DNA of 64,000 bases. It comes from Occultella aeris (GTDB lineage Bacteria > Actinomycetota > Actinomycetes > Actinomycetales > Beutenbergiaceae). The notes under the pieces are model-generated. The model made no database searches, was not told where the DNA came from, and saw nothing but the letters and a program-made list of their open reading frames with translations. Location of the stretch: assembly GCF_902703175.1 (NCBI RefSeq), contig NZ_CACRYJ010000058.1, forward strand, positions 62,001 to 126,000. The letters run 5' to 3'. Positions 36,139 to 45,100 of this stretch are shown piece after piece. Each line of letters starts with the position of its first letter. The first letter of the stretch is position 1. The translations under genes and the position numbers were made by a program.

Positions 36139-37119
36139 TCAGCCCTTGATGGCGCCGATCATGACGCCGCTGGAGAAGTGCCTCTGGACGAACGGGTAGA
36201 CGATCAGCACCGGCACCATGGCGAGCACCACGACGGCCATCTGGATGGCGAGGCCGGCCGTCTGGCCGCCGTCGAGGCTGGACGGGTCGAACGTGGTGCC
36301 CGGCACCGCCTGGCCCTGGAGCACGTAGGAGCGCAGCACCAACTGCAGCGGCCACTTGGCCGAGTCGTTGATGTAGAGCACCGCGTTGAAGAACGCGTTC
36401 CAGTAGGCGACCCCGTAGAACAGGCCGACCACCGCGATCACGGCCTTGGACAGCGGCAGCACGATCTGGCCGAGGATGCGCCACTCGCTGGCGCCGTCGA
36501 TCCGGGCGCTGTCGAGGATGCCCCGGTCGATGTTCATGAAGAAGTTCCGCATGATGAGGATGTTGAACGCGGAGACGGCGGTGGGCAGGATCAGCGCCCA
36601 CAGCGAGTCGATCAGGCCGAGCCCGGCCACCACCAGATAGGTCGGGATCATCCCGGCCCCGAAGAACATGGTGATGAGCAGCATGAACAGGATCGGCCGG
36701 TGGCCGAGCGACCCGGGCCGGGAGAGCCCGTAGGCGGTGAGGATGGCCACCGCCAGGCTGAGCGCGGTCCCGACCGCGGTCACGAAGACGCTCACGCCGA
36801 CCGCACGGGTGACCACGCCGCCGGCGATGATGTCGGTGTAGGCCTTGAAGGTCAGCTCACCGGGTACCAGGACCAGGCCGCCGGCGTCGTTGATCGCGGC
36901 CTGGGTGGACAGGCTGGTGACCACGACCGTCCACAGAGGCACCAGCACGGCCAGCACGATCAGGGTCAGGGCGGTCGTCTTCGCGGTCTTGGCGACCGGG
37001 CCCGGCTCCGCCTCGTAGGGCGGCCGATCGGGGTGCCGACGGCGGCGCCCGGGTCCGGGCGTCGCGGTGCCTCCCGAGCCGGTCACCGGCGCGGACGTTC
37101 TTGGGACTGTCGTGGTCAT
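36139..37119 (-). CDS. CUT1 ABC importer permease, LplC/YtcP-like
   Basis: A 326-residue permease with six helices. An unusually basic, Pro/Gly-rich N-terminal tail (about 1-45) precedes the first helix. The EAA-type loop is ILDSARIDGASEWRILGQIV (near 213-232), followed by the C-terminal VYPFVQRHFSSGVMIGAIKG typical of the LplC branch. Overlaps the upstream permease by four bases (ATGA). No ATPase gene is near. Confidence 0.9.
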   Translation of the reverse strand: MTTTVPRTSAPVTGSGGTATPGPGRRRRHPDRPPYEAEPGPVAKTAKTTALTLIVLAVLVPLWTVVVTSLSTQAAINDAGGLVLVPGELTFKAYTDIIAGGVVTRAVGVSVFVTAVGTALSLAVAILTAYGLSRPGSLGHRPILFMLLITMFFGAGMIPTYLVVAGLGLIDSLWALILPTAVSAFNILIMRNFFMNIDRGILDSARIDGASEWRILGQIVLPLSKAVIAVVGLFYGVAYWNAFFNAVLYINDSAKWPLQLVLRSYVLQGQAVPGTTFDPSSLDGGQTAGLAIQMAVVVLAMVPVLIVYPFVQRHFSSGVMIGAIKG

Positions 37120-38102
37120 CGTTGGTACACCCCTGCCTCACCGAACACGTGCGCGATCTTGTTGGCCCCGAGCACCAGGATCAGACTGACGGTGCCCTTG
37201 ATCAGGCCGGCCGCGGCCGCATAGCTCCAGTCGCCATAGACGATGCCCGAGTAGTAGACGAAGGTGTCGAGCACCTCGGCGGCCCCGGCACCGACGGCGT
37301 CTCGCTGCAGGATCAGTTGCTCGAACCCGACCGTCAGGGCGTCGCCCAGCCGCAGGATGAGGAGCAGGATGATCACCGGCCGGAGCGCCGGCAGGGTCAC
37401 GTGCCAGATCCTGCGCCAGGCCCCCGCGCCGTCCACGGCGGCCGCCTCGTACTGTGACCGGTCCACGGTGGACAGCGCCGCGAGGAAGACGATCATGCCC
37501 CAGCCGGCGTCCTTCCAGACCTGCTGGGAGGTGATCAGCAACAGGAACGTGTCCGGGTTCGTCATGACCTCGACGGCCTCGAGCCCACGGGAGCGCAGGA
37601 ACTGGTTCACCAGACCGGCGCCACCGAGGATCTGCTGGAAGATCGAGACGACGATGACCCAGGAGAAGAAGTGCGGCAGGTACACGATCGACTGGATCGC
37701 TGTCCGGACCCGCCGGGTGAGCACGCTGTTCAGCAGGATCGCCATCGCGATCGGCACCGGGAAGAAGAACAGCAGCTGGAACCCGGTGATGATCAGCGTG
37801 TTGGAGACCGCGTGCCAGAACCGCGGGTCGGCGACGACGCGCTGGAAGTTCCACCAGCCGACGAAGTCCGAGCCGAGGATCCCCACGTACGGCGAGTAGT
37901 CCATCCAGGCGATGACGTTGCCGAGCATCGGGGCGTACATGAACACCGCGAGCAGGATGACCACCGGCGCGCACATGAGCAGCAGCGGATAGTCCTCGCG
38001 CAGCCGGGACAGGAACGGACGCTTGCGGCGCGGTGAGGGCTTCGCCTCCTGCACCGGCGTGCCGGTCCGCTCGCGCCGCGCCGCCTGCGGAGCTGCCGTC
38101 AC
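37116..38102 (-). CDS. CUT1 ABC importer permease, LplB-like
   Basis: A 328-residue permease with six helices. The LplB-branch landmarks YLPHFFSWVIV and the EAA loop YEAAAVDGAGAWRRIWHVTL are present. GTG start at 38102 overlaps the binding-protein stop by four bases. Operates with the LplC-like permease and the LplA-like lipoprotein, probably for an oligosaccharide. Confidence 0.9.
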   Translation of the reverse strand: MTAAPQAARRERTGTPVQEAKPSPRRKRPFLSRLREDYPLLLMCAPVVILLAVFMYAPMLGNVIAWMDYSPYVGILGSDFVGWWNFQRVVADPRFWHAVSNTLIITGFQLLFFFPVPIAMAILLNSVLTRRVRTAIQSIVYLPHFFSWVIVVSIFQQILGGAGLVNQFLRSRGLEAVEVMTNPDTFLLLITSQQVWKDAGWGMIVFLAALSTVDRSQYEAAAVDGAGAWRRIWHVTLPALRPVIILLLILRLGDALTVGFEQLILQRDAVGAGAAEVLDTFVYYSGIVYGDWSYAAAAGLIKGTVSLILVLGANKIAHVFGEAGVYQR

Positions 38103-39742
38103 TGCTCGTCCAGGTACTCGGCGTAGAACTCGCGCAGCCGCTCACCACCGGCCGAACGCCAGTTCTCGATCGCCGCGTCCAGGGCCGAGATGTCGCTGCG
38201 GCCCCGCGCGATGTCCATCTCGAGGTCGATGAAGGGTTGCTCGAGAGCCCCGAACTCGGGCGGCTCCACGATCTGCTGCGTGTAGAACACCGGGTCGACG
38301 GCGTACTCCATCACGCCTGCCATCCAGGTGGCGAAGTCCTCGACGTAGGAGGGGTACTGCACCTGGGATGCGACGATCGGCGGCCGGGTGATCCAGGTGT
38401 AGGTCCGCGCCACCTCGCGCAGGCCGGTCTCGTTGAGCGTCGGCACGTTCGCCTCGTCCAGATCGTGGTGCACTCCCTCGGCGCCGTACTCGAGGAGCAT
38501 CTGCTCCTTCGTGCCGAACGGGGCCGCGAAGTAGTTCGCGAGGGCGAGCTGCTCCTCGAGACGCTCCGTGTCGTCGGTCTGCTTGATGAAGGTGAACAGG
38601 TTCGACGGCGTGCCCTTGAAGATCACGGGCGTCCCGCCGTCGCCGGCGAACGCCGGGACCGGCTGCTGGTTGTAGTCGGGGTTGCCGGCGTAGGCCTCCC
38701 GGGTCGCGCTCAGCCAACCACCCGCGCCGTCGGGGGTGAGGACGACCTCGCCGGAGATGAACCGCTGCCGCGCCTGCTGCTCGTTACCGGCGACCGCGTC
38801 CGGGTGGACCACACCCGCCGCGAACAGCTCCGCCTGGAACTCCAGAGCCTGGCGGTAGGCCTCGCTCTCGACGCGGTGCACCAGGTTGCCGTCCTCCAGG
38901 ATCCACTTGTCCGGGACCCGGAACATGAGCTGGGCACCGGCCCACATGTCGTTCATGGCCCAGCGGTTCGCGCCGGGGTCGGTCAGCTCGAGGGCGAGGT
39001 CGAGGAACTCCTGCGCGTTCGCCGGGGCCACCTCGATGCCGAGCTCGGCGGTGAGGTCGTGCCGGTAGAAGATGACCGAGTTGATCAGGTCGCTCGGATA
39101 CGGCAGGCCGTAGAGCTTGCCGTTGAACACGCAGCACCGCCACGCGTCCGAGGAGATGTTGGCCAGGTTCGGGTACTTCGTGATCTTGTCCCCGGCCAGG
39201 TAGGGCGTCAGGTCGGCGAACAGGTTCTCGGCCGCCTGTCCGAAGCGCGGCGGCAGGGTCCAGGACGGGATGGTGACGAAGTCAGGCACGCTCGACTCGG
39301 CGGCAAGCACCGCCTGGAGCTTCTCGCCGTAGGCGTTGCCGTCGGTGATCTGGAACCGGAAGTCGGCGTTGACCTCCTCGTTCACGGTGACCATGTAACT
39401 GTTGTCCGGCAGACCCGGTGGCACCGTGGACCACAACGGGGTCATCGCGGTGAACGAGCTGCCGCGGCCGGGAACCTCCTCGACCGAGGCCACGAACTCG
39501 TCAGGGAAGCTCAGATAGCCGGGGGTGGAGCCGTCGACGCTCGGGAAGTCCGGCGTGACGATGTCCCGCGGGATGTAGTCCGGGATCACCGAGTCGACGT
39601 CGCCGACGCCGCCGGAGGGGCCCGACTCGGGTCCCGTTGGGCCGGAGCCACACGCGGCGAGCAGCGGTACGGCCGCGGCGCTGCCCGCGGCCAGGGTGAG
39701 GAACGAACGCCGAGCGATACGCGTCGGTTGGCGGGGATTCAT
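38099..39742 (-). CDS. Lipoprotein solute-binding protein, LplA-like
   Basis: A 547-residue extracellular binding protein. The signal has a twin-arginine-like RRSFLTLA (near 10-17) and a lipobox LLAAC (Cys near 31), followed by a Ser/Gly/Pro tether. The length and the pattern of C-terminal segments (ALEQPFIDLEMDIARGRSD, LREFYAEYLDEQ) fit the large LplA/YtcQ class. AAGGTG precedes the ATG at 39742. First gene of the minus-strand importer operon and divergent from the GHL6 gene, so both may be controlled from the 163-base gap. Confidence 0.88.
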   Translation of the reverse strand: MNPRQPTRIARRSFLTLAAGSAAAVPLLAACGSGPTGPESGPSGGVGDVDSVIPDYIPRDIVTPDFPSVDGSTPGYLSFPDEFVASVEEVPGRGSSFTAMTPLWSTVPPGLPDNSYMVTVNEEVNADFRFQITDGNAYGEKLQAVLAAESSVPDFVTIPSWTLPPRFGQAAENLFADLTPYLAGDKITKYPNLANISSDAWRCCVFNGKLYGLPYPSDLINSVIFYRHDLTAELGIEVAPANAQEFLDLALELTDPGANRWAMNDMWAGAQLMFRVPDKWILEDGNLVHRVESEAYRQALEFQAELFAAGVVHPDAVAGNEQQARQRFISGEVVLTPDGAGGWLSATREAYAGNPDYNQQPVPAFAGDGGTPVIFKGTPSNLFTFIKQTDDTERLEEQLALANYFAAPFGTKEQMLLEYGAEGVHHDLDEANVPTLNETGLREVARTYTWITRPPIVASQVQYPSYVEDFATWMAGVMEYAVDPVFYTQQIVEPPEFGALEQPFIDLEMDIARGRSDISALDAAIENWRSAGGERLREFYAEYLDEQ

Positions 39743-39845
39743 CTGTGGATCACCTTCACTTCGTCGTGGCGTGGGGGCTGCGCACCGCTCGAAGCCGGAA
39801 CGGCTGTCGAAGCGGTTCGCTGATAGTGTGCAGTCGCAATGTAAT

Positions 39846-39858
39846 CTTGTCAAACAAG
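39846..39858. promoter_or_regulatory. Inverted repeat and overlapping -35 elements between importer operon and GHL6 gene
   Basis: CTTGT-CAA-ACAAG dyad. Read on the minus strand its right part gives TTGACA (39853-39848) followed by weak -10 candidates such as CACACT after 17 bases. On the plus strand it gives TTGTCA (39847-39852). A regulator bound here would control both directions. No regulator gene is adjacent. Confidence 0.4.
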
Positions 39859-39905
39859 TTCTCCGGCAAGCCAAGATCTGCATCACGCGAAGGAGCGAAC
39901 ACCTC

Positions 39906-42119
39906 ATGACCGGCGCCGCATCCGCTCCCTGGTTCACCAGGGTCCGCCGCTGGGGTCAGACGAACCTCACCGAACTGGACCCCACGTGGTACCCGAACGA
40001 CCGCTGGCGCGAGCAGTGGCGCACCACCGGGATCGACGCGGTGATCGTCAACGCCGGCGGCATCGTCGCCTACTACCCCACGGCCATCGACGACCACGCC
40101 CGCGCCCGGTACCTCGGTGACCGGGACCTCTTCGGTGAGGTCGTCGCCGATGCCCGGGCGGCAGGCCTCGCCGTCGTGGCGCGGATGGACTCCTCCCGGG
40201 TCGGTGCCGACGCGGCTGTGCGCCGGCCCGAGTGGCTGGCCCGCGATGCGTCGGGCGCGCCGTACCGGGCCGGCGACCTGACCGTGGCGTGCGTGAACAG
40301 CCCGTACTACACCGAACACCTGCCGGCCGTGCTCGCGGAGGTCATCGCGGCCTACCGGCCCGACGGCTTCGCCGACAACAGCTGGGCGGGCCTGGACCGC
40401 CGTCGGGTCTGCCACTGCGAGCACTGCCGTACGGGCTTCCACGACGCCACCGGCCTCGCCCTGCCCACCGTGATCGACCAGAGCGACGCCGGCTACCGGT
40501 CCTGGTACCGCTGGAACGTGGCCCGTCGGAACCGGATCTGGTCCGAGAACGCTCGGATCGTGCGCGAGCTCGGCGGCGCGGACTGCCTCTGGCTGGGCAT
40601 GCTGCCCGGCTCCGTCACCGCCCAGGTGGACCGCTTCATCGACGCCCGCGCCCTGCTCTCCGACGCCCGCCTCGCGCTCCTGGACCACCAGTTCCGGGGC
40701 CGGCGCGGCTTCGAGGACAACGCCGAGACCGGGCGCAGACTCACCGAGCTGATGCCCGCCGGGTCCGTCCTGGCCGAGTCGATGGCGATGTACCGCTCGG
40801 GCACCCCGGTGTTCCGGCTCGCTGCCATGCCGGCAGGCGAGACGACGCTGTGGATGGCGGCGGGCGCCGCTGGGGGCATCGACCCCTGGTGGCACCACAT
40901 CGGCGCCGTCCATGGCGACCGGCGCCAGTACGACCGGGCCGGGTCGCTGTTCACGTGGCACCGGCGCAACGAGGCCTACCTGCGCGACCGCACCCCGGTG
41001 AGCCGGGTCGCGCTGGTCTGGTCGGATCTGAATGCCGCGGTGTACGGCGGGGAGGACGCCGCCTCCCGCACGAGCACGCCGGCGGACGGGTTCCGTAGCG
41101 CCCTGCTCGCGGCTCGGATCCCGGTCACGCCCATGCACATCGACGACCTGGCGGCGCAGGGGCATCGGTTCACCACCGTGGTCCTGCCCCACCTGGCCGT
41201 GCTCACCGCCGCGCAACGCGACGCCGTCGCCTCGTTCGTCGCGGCGGGCGGCAACCTGATCGCCTCCGGACGCCTCGGCGCGCTCGACGAGAACGGTGAC
41301 CCGGCACCGGACGGGCCGCTCTGCGAGATCCTCGGAACCCGCCTCCTCGGGCAGGCCACCGGGGAGACGGGTCCGCACACCGGCGGCTTCGAGGACGCCC
41401 GCCGGCACACCTACCTCGAACGCACCACCGACTGGCCCGCCTCGGCCGCGCCCATCTGGTCCGATCTCGCGGGCACCGACCTGATCGGATTCGGCGGCCA
41501 CCTCGACCACGTGGCGGTCCGGCCCGGTGCGCACGTCCTGGCCACAGCGGTCCCGGCCTTCGGCGTGTACCCACCCGAGACCTCATGGCGCCCGCCCGTG
41601 TCGGAGCCCGCACTGCCCGCGATCGTGGTCACCGAGGGCGAGGACGGACGCGGACGCACCGTGCACCTCGCCGCCGACCTCGACCGGTGTGCTGGCCGCA
41701 ACGATCTCGCCGACCACCACCACCTGCTCGCCGGGCTCGTCCGCTGGACCCTTGACGGGCCTGAGCCGGTGCTGCTGGAAGGTCCGGGCCGGATCGACCT
41801 GCACCCGTACCGGCAGACGGACCGGTGGGTGATCCACCTCCTGGACGCCGGCCGGTCGGAAGCCACCCCCGGCACGGTCGAGGACCTGTGGAGCATGGGG
41901 CCCTACCGGCTCGGGGTCCACGACCCCGACGGATCGCTGACCCATGCCCACGGCCTGGTCTCCGGGAACGCGCTGCCGACCCAGCGGGACGGGCAGCGCC
42001 TCTGGGTGTCGATACCCGCCCTGACGGGCCACGAGGTGATCGTGGTCACACCCGGTGATCAGGAGTCTGCCGGAACCGGCCGACCGGGGTGCGTGGACGG
42101 GTCGCCGGGCGGAAAATAG
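39906..42119 (+). CDS. Putative glycoside hydrolase (GHL6-like) with beta-galactosidase trimerisation-like domain
   Basis: A 737-residue cytoplasmic protein without signal peptide. The first about 350 residues resemble the hypothetical glycosyl hydrolase 6 (GHL6) TIM barrel: DAVIVNAGGIVAYYPTAIDDH, GLAVVARMDSSRVGADAA, then YRPDGFADNSWAGLDRRRVC with a nearby CHCEHC cysteine cluster (near 167-172). A Glyco_hydro_42M-like domain (about 365-480; VSRVALVWSDLN start) and a C-terminal beta region (about 640-737) follow, as in GH42-type enzymes. Activity in this family is unknown. The start at 39906 has AAGGAG eleven bases before it; earlier in-frame codons lie in the promoter region. Divergent from an LplABC-type importer with ThuA and oxidoreductase genes, so it probably splits the imported oligosaccharide. 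Confidence 0.68.
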   Translation: MTGAASAPWFTRVRRWGQTNLTELDPTWYPNDRWREQWRTTGIDAVIVNAGGIVAYYPTAIDDHARARYLGDRDLFGEVVADARAAGLAVVARMDSSRVGADAAVRRPEWLARDASGAPYRAGDLTVACVNSPYYTEHLPAVLAEVIAAYRPDGFADNSWAGLDRRRVCHCEHCRTGFHDATGLALPTVIDQSDAGYRSWYRWNVARRNRIWSENARIVRELGGADCLWLGMLPGSVTAQVDRFIDARALLSDARLALLDHQFRGRRGFEDNAETGRRLTELMPAGSVLAESMAMYRSGTPVFRLAAMPAGETTLWMAAGAAGGIDPWWHHIGAVHGDRRQYDRAGSLFTWHRRNEAYLRDRTPVSRVALVWSDLNAAVYGGEDAASRTSTPADGFRSALLAARIPVTPMHIDDLAAQGHRFTTVVLPHLAVLTAAQRDAVASFVAAGGNLIASGRLGALDENGDPAPDGPLCEILGTRLLGQATGETGPHTGGFEDARRHTYLERTTDWPASAAPIWSDLAGTDLIGFGGHLDHVAVRPGAHVLATAVPAFGVYPPETSWRPPVSEPALPAIVVTEGEDGRGRTVHLAADLDRCAGRNDLADHHHLLAGLVRWTLDGPEPVLLEGPGRIDLHPYRQTDRWVIHLLDAGRSEATPGTVEDLWSMGPYRLGVHDPDGSLTHAHGLVSGNALPTQRDGQRLWVSIPALTGHEVIVVTPGDQESAGTGRPGCVDGSPGGK

Positions 42120-42145
42120 AGGCGGGAGATGTCGGTGGCTGGACG

Positions 42146-42151
42146 TAACCT
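42146..42151 (+). promoter_or_regulatory. Possible -10 of the fused ABC exporter gene
   Basis: TAACCT eight bases before the ATG at 42160. Spacing is slightly longer than at the other leaderless genes, so it is less certain. Confidence 0.3.
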
Positions 42152-42159
42152 CGGGGGCG

Positions 42160-45100
42160 ATGATCGACGCACCACGCACCCCCGAGACCACGCCCGTTAC
42201 CGAGGCGTCGCCGCTGCCTGCGCCGGTCCCGACCGACCCCGCTCGCCGGCTCGACTGGCGGCGCCTGCGTCGGCCCGCCGCCGCGATCGCCCTGGTCGCG
42301 CTCACGATCGGCGCCCTCGGCCAGGTCCTCGGCACGGCTGCGGCCGGCCGGCTGGCCGAGAACGCCACGCTGGCCGGGCTCGTGCTGCTCGCGGTGTGCG
42401 TGGTGGGCGGTGCGCTGCTCGACGGCGTCGGTCAGGTGATCTGGGCCGGTGTCGTGGACCGGGCCGAGGGAAAGCTCCGTAGCGACCTGCTCAGCGCGGC
42501 CCTGCGTCAGCCGCTCGCGGCGCTCTCCGAGCAGGCCGTCGGCGAGGTGCTCGACCGGGTCGACGACGACACCCACGCCGTCGGGACCCTGGTGCGCCGC
42601 CAGCTCTGGGGCGCGGGTCGCACCGTCGCCGGCACCGTGCCGATGTGGATCGTCGCCGGCCTCACCTGGTGGCCGTCGTGGTTCCTGTTCCCGCTGCTCG
42701 CCGTGGTCGTCTGGCTCGTGACCCGGAAGATGCTCGACGAGATCGCTCGCCGCAAGGTGATCGAGGAGATGGCCTGGACGGACCACGCCGCGGCCTTCGA
42801 GGAGGCCGTCGCCGCCCGCAACGACCTGCGCACCAGCCTCGGTCAGGCGTTCGCGGTGCGTCGCCTCGCTCAGCTCTCGGCGCTCGTTCACGAGAAGTTC
42901 CACAAGGTGGTGCGGGTCGAGGAGCGGCTGATCCGGCGCGCCGGCCTCCTGACGTACTCGCTGCTGGCCGCGATCGCCGTGGTCAGCGCTGTGATCGCCG
43001 CCGACGGTGGCCTGTCCGTGCAGCAGCTCGTGACGTTGTTCCTGGTCACCGCGATGTTCATCGGACAGATCGACAACCTGGTCCACCACCTGCCCGACAT
43101 CCAGGAAGGGCTCGGCGCGGTGCTGCGACTGCGGCAGATGCTGGCCCTGGAGCCCGAACCCGAGGGCGGGGACGACGTCCCGGCCGGATCGCTCGACCTG
43201 GAACTGCGCGACCTGGAGTTCTCCTACGCCGAGGGCACCTTCGCACTCAGCGGCGTCGACCTGCGGGTCCCGGCGGGCGAGACGATCGCGCTCGTCGGCC
43301 GGACCGGCTCCGGCAAGTCGACACTGGCCGCGCTGCTGTCGAGGGCCGTGGAGCCGGAGCGCGGCATGGTGTTCCTCGGTGGCGCCGACGTCCGCGGCCT
43401 CGACCTGCAGAAACTGCGTCGCGCCGTCGGTGTGGTCACCCAGCGCACGGAGATCCTGGCCGGGACGCTCGCCGAGAACATCGCGCTGTTCGCTGACGTC
43501 CCGCGGGCCGACATCGAGGCGGCGGTCCGTGAGCTCGGGCTGACCGAGTGGGCGTCCGGAATGCCCGACGGCCTGGACACCCTCCTCGGCCCTGGTGGCA
43601 CCACGCTGTCCGCCGGCGAGGAGCAGCTGGTCGCGTTCGCGCGCCTGCTCGTTCGGGACGTGCAACTGGTGGTCCTCGACGAGGCGACCGCCCGGATGGA
43701 CCCGCTCACCGAGGCGCGCGTGGTGGCGGCATCGGACCGGCTGCTCAGCGGGCGCACCGGCGTCCTGGTCGCACACCGTCTCGGCACCATCGAGCGCGCC
43801 GGGCTGGTCGCGGTGCTCGATCACGGCCGCGTGGTGCAGCAGGGCAAGCGAGCCGAGCTGGCCCGCACGCCCGGCCCGTTCCGCACGCTGGTGGAGGCCG
43901 GCGCGAGCGACGGCTCGCTGGACGACGAGGACTACGAGAAGGACGGTGCCTCCGATGGCTCGGTCGACGCGAACCCGGTCGACGCCGGTGCGCAGGCAGG
44001 CGACCCGCTCCGGCGGAGCGCGCCCGACGAGGCGACCCCGGCGGGTTCCGGCAGTGAGGCGGGCGCGCTGAATGCTGCGGAGTCGGTGGGCGGGCGCCGT
44101 CGGACGGGAACCCCGCCGGACGTGCCCGAGCCGGGCACGGGGCCGAGCCTGGCCCGCGGCATCCTCAACGGCCTGCTGGTGCGGCCGCGGTGGGGGATCT
44201 TCGCCGCCTTCCTGTTCCTGCTGGCGAGTCTCGTCGCCGCCCAGGGTGCGGTCAGCGGGTACCTCTGGGGCCGCACGGTCCAGCAGGTGCAGACGGGCAC
44301 GGTTCCCGTGGTGCTCGTCGTCGCGCTCGCGGTGCTGCTGCTCGCGCAGCCGCTGATCCTGTCCCGAGCCATCGGCCTGTACCCGCGGTGGTGGGTCGAG
44401 GTCCTGCTGCGGATCCGGATGACCGTCATGCACGGACAGACCCGGCAACACCGGCTGCCGGCCACGCCGCCGGGCGAGGTCGTGGCCCGGGCGATGGACG
44501 CGGACCGGTTCGCGCGGTACGCGGACCGGTGGGTCGACTTCATCAACGGCCTCCTGATCGTGGCCGTCACCGCCCTGATCAGCGGGACCTGGACCGCGGG
44601 CGCCGTGCTCCTGGCCGTGATGGTGGTCTCCGCCGCGGCCTCGGCGATCGGCCGGCCGATCGCGGGCCGCTCGGCGACCGCGTCGTCCGCGGCCCGGGCC
44701 CGCTTCGGCCGGGCCCTCGTCTCCGCGCTGGACTCGGCCCGCACGGTGAAGCTCGCGGCCCGCACCCCGGACGTGCGCCGGCACCTCGGCGAGGTCGACT
44801 CGGGCCGGGTGCGCGCGGCGATCTTCGAGCACCGCGTCCAGGCCGTTCTCGACTCGGTCCCGATGGTCACGCTGTACGTGGGCGTCGTCGTCGCGTGGGG
44901 GTTCCTGCTCACCGGCCGGTGGGACCTGGCCACCACCCTGCTCGTCGCCAACGCCGTGATGGGGTTCGCCTGGTTCGGGGTCGTCGCGGGCGCCGTGGTC
45001 ACCGAGGCGCCCGGAACCCGGGCCTGGCAGGTCGCTACCGCCCGGTTCGCCGACGGCGCCGACCTCGTCGCAGCCCGGCCCGGGGTCGACCTGGTCACCG

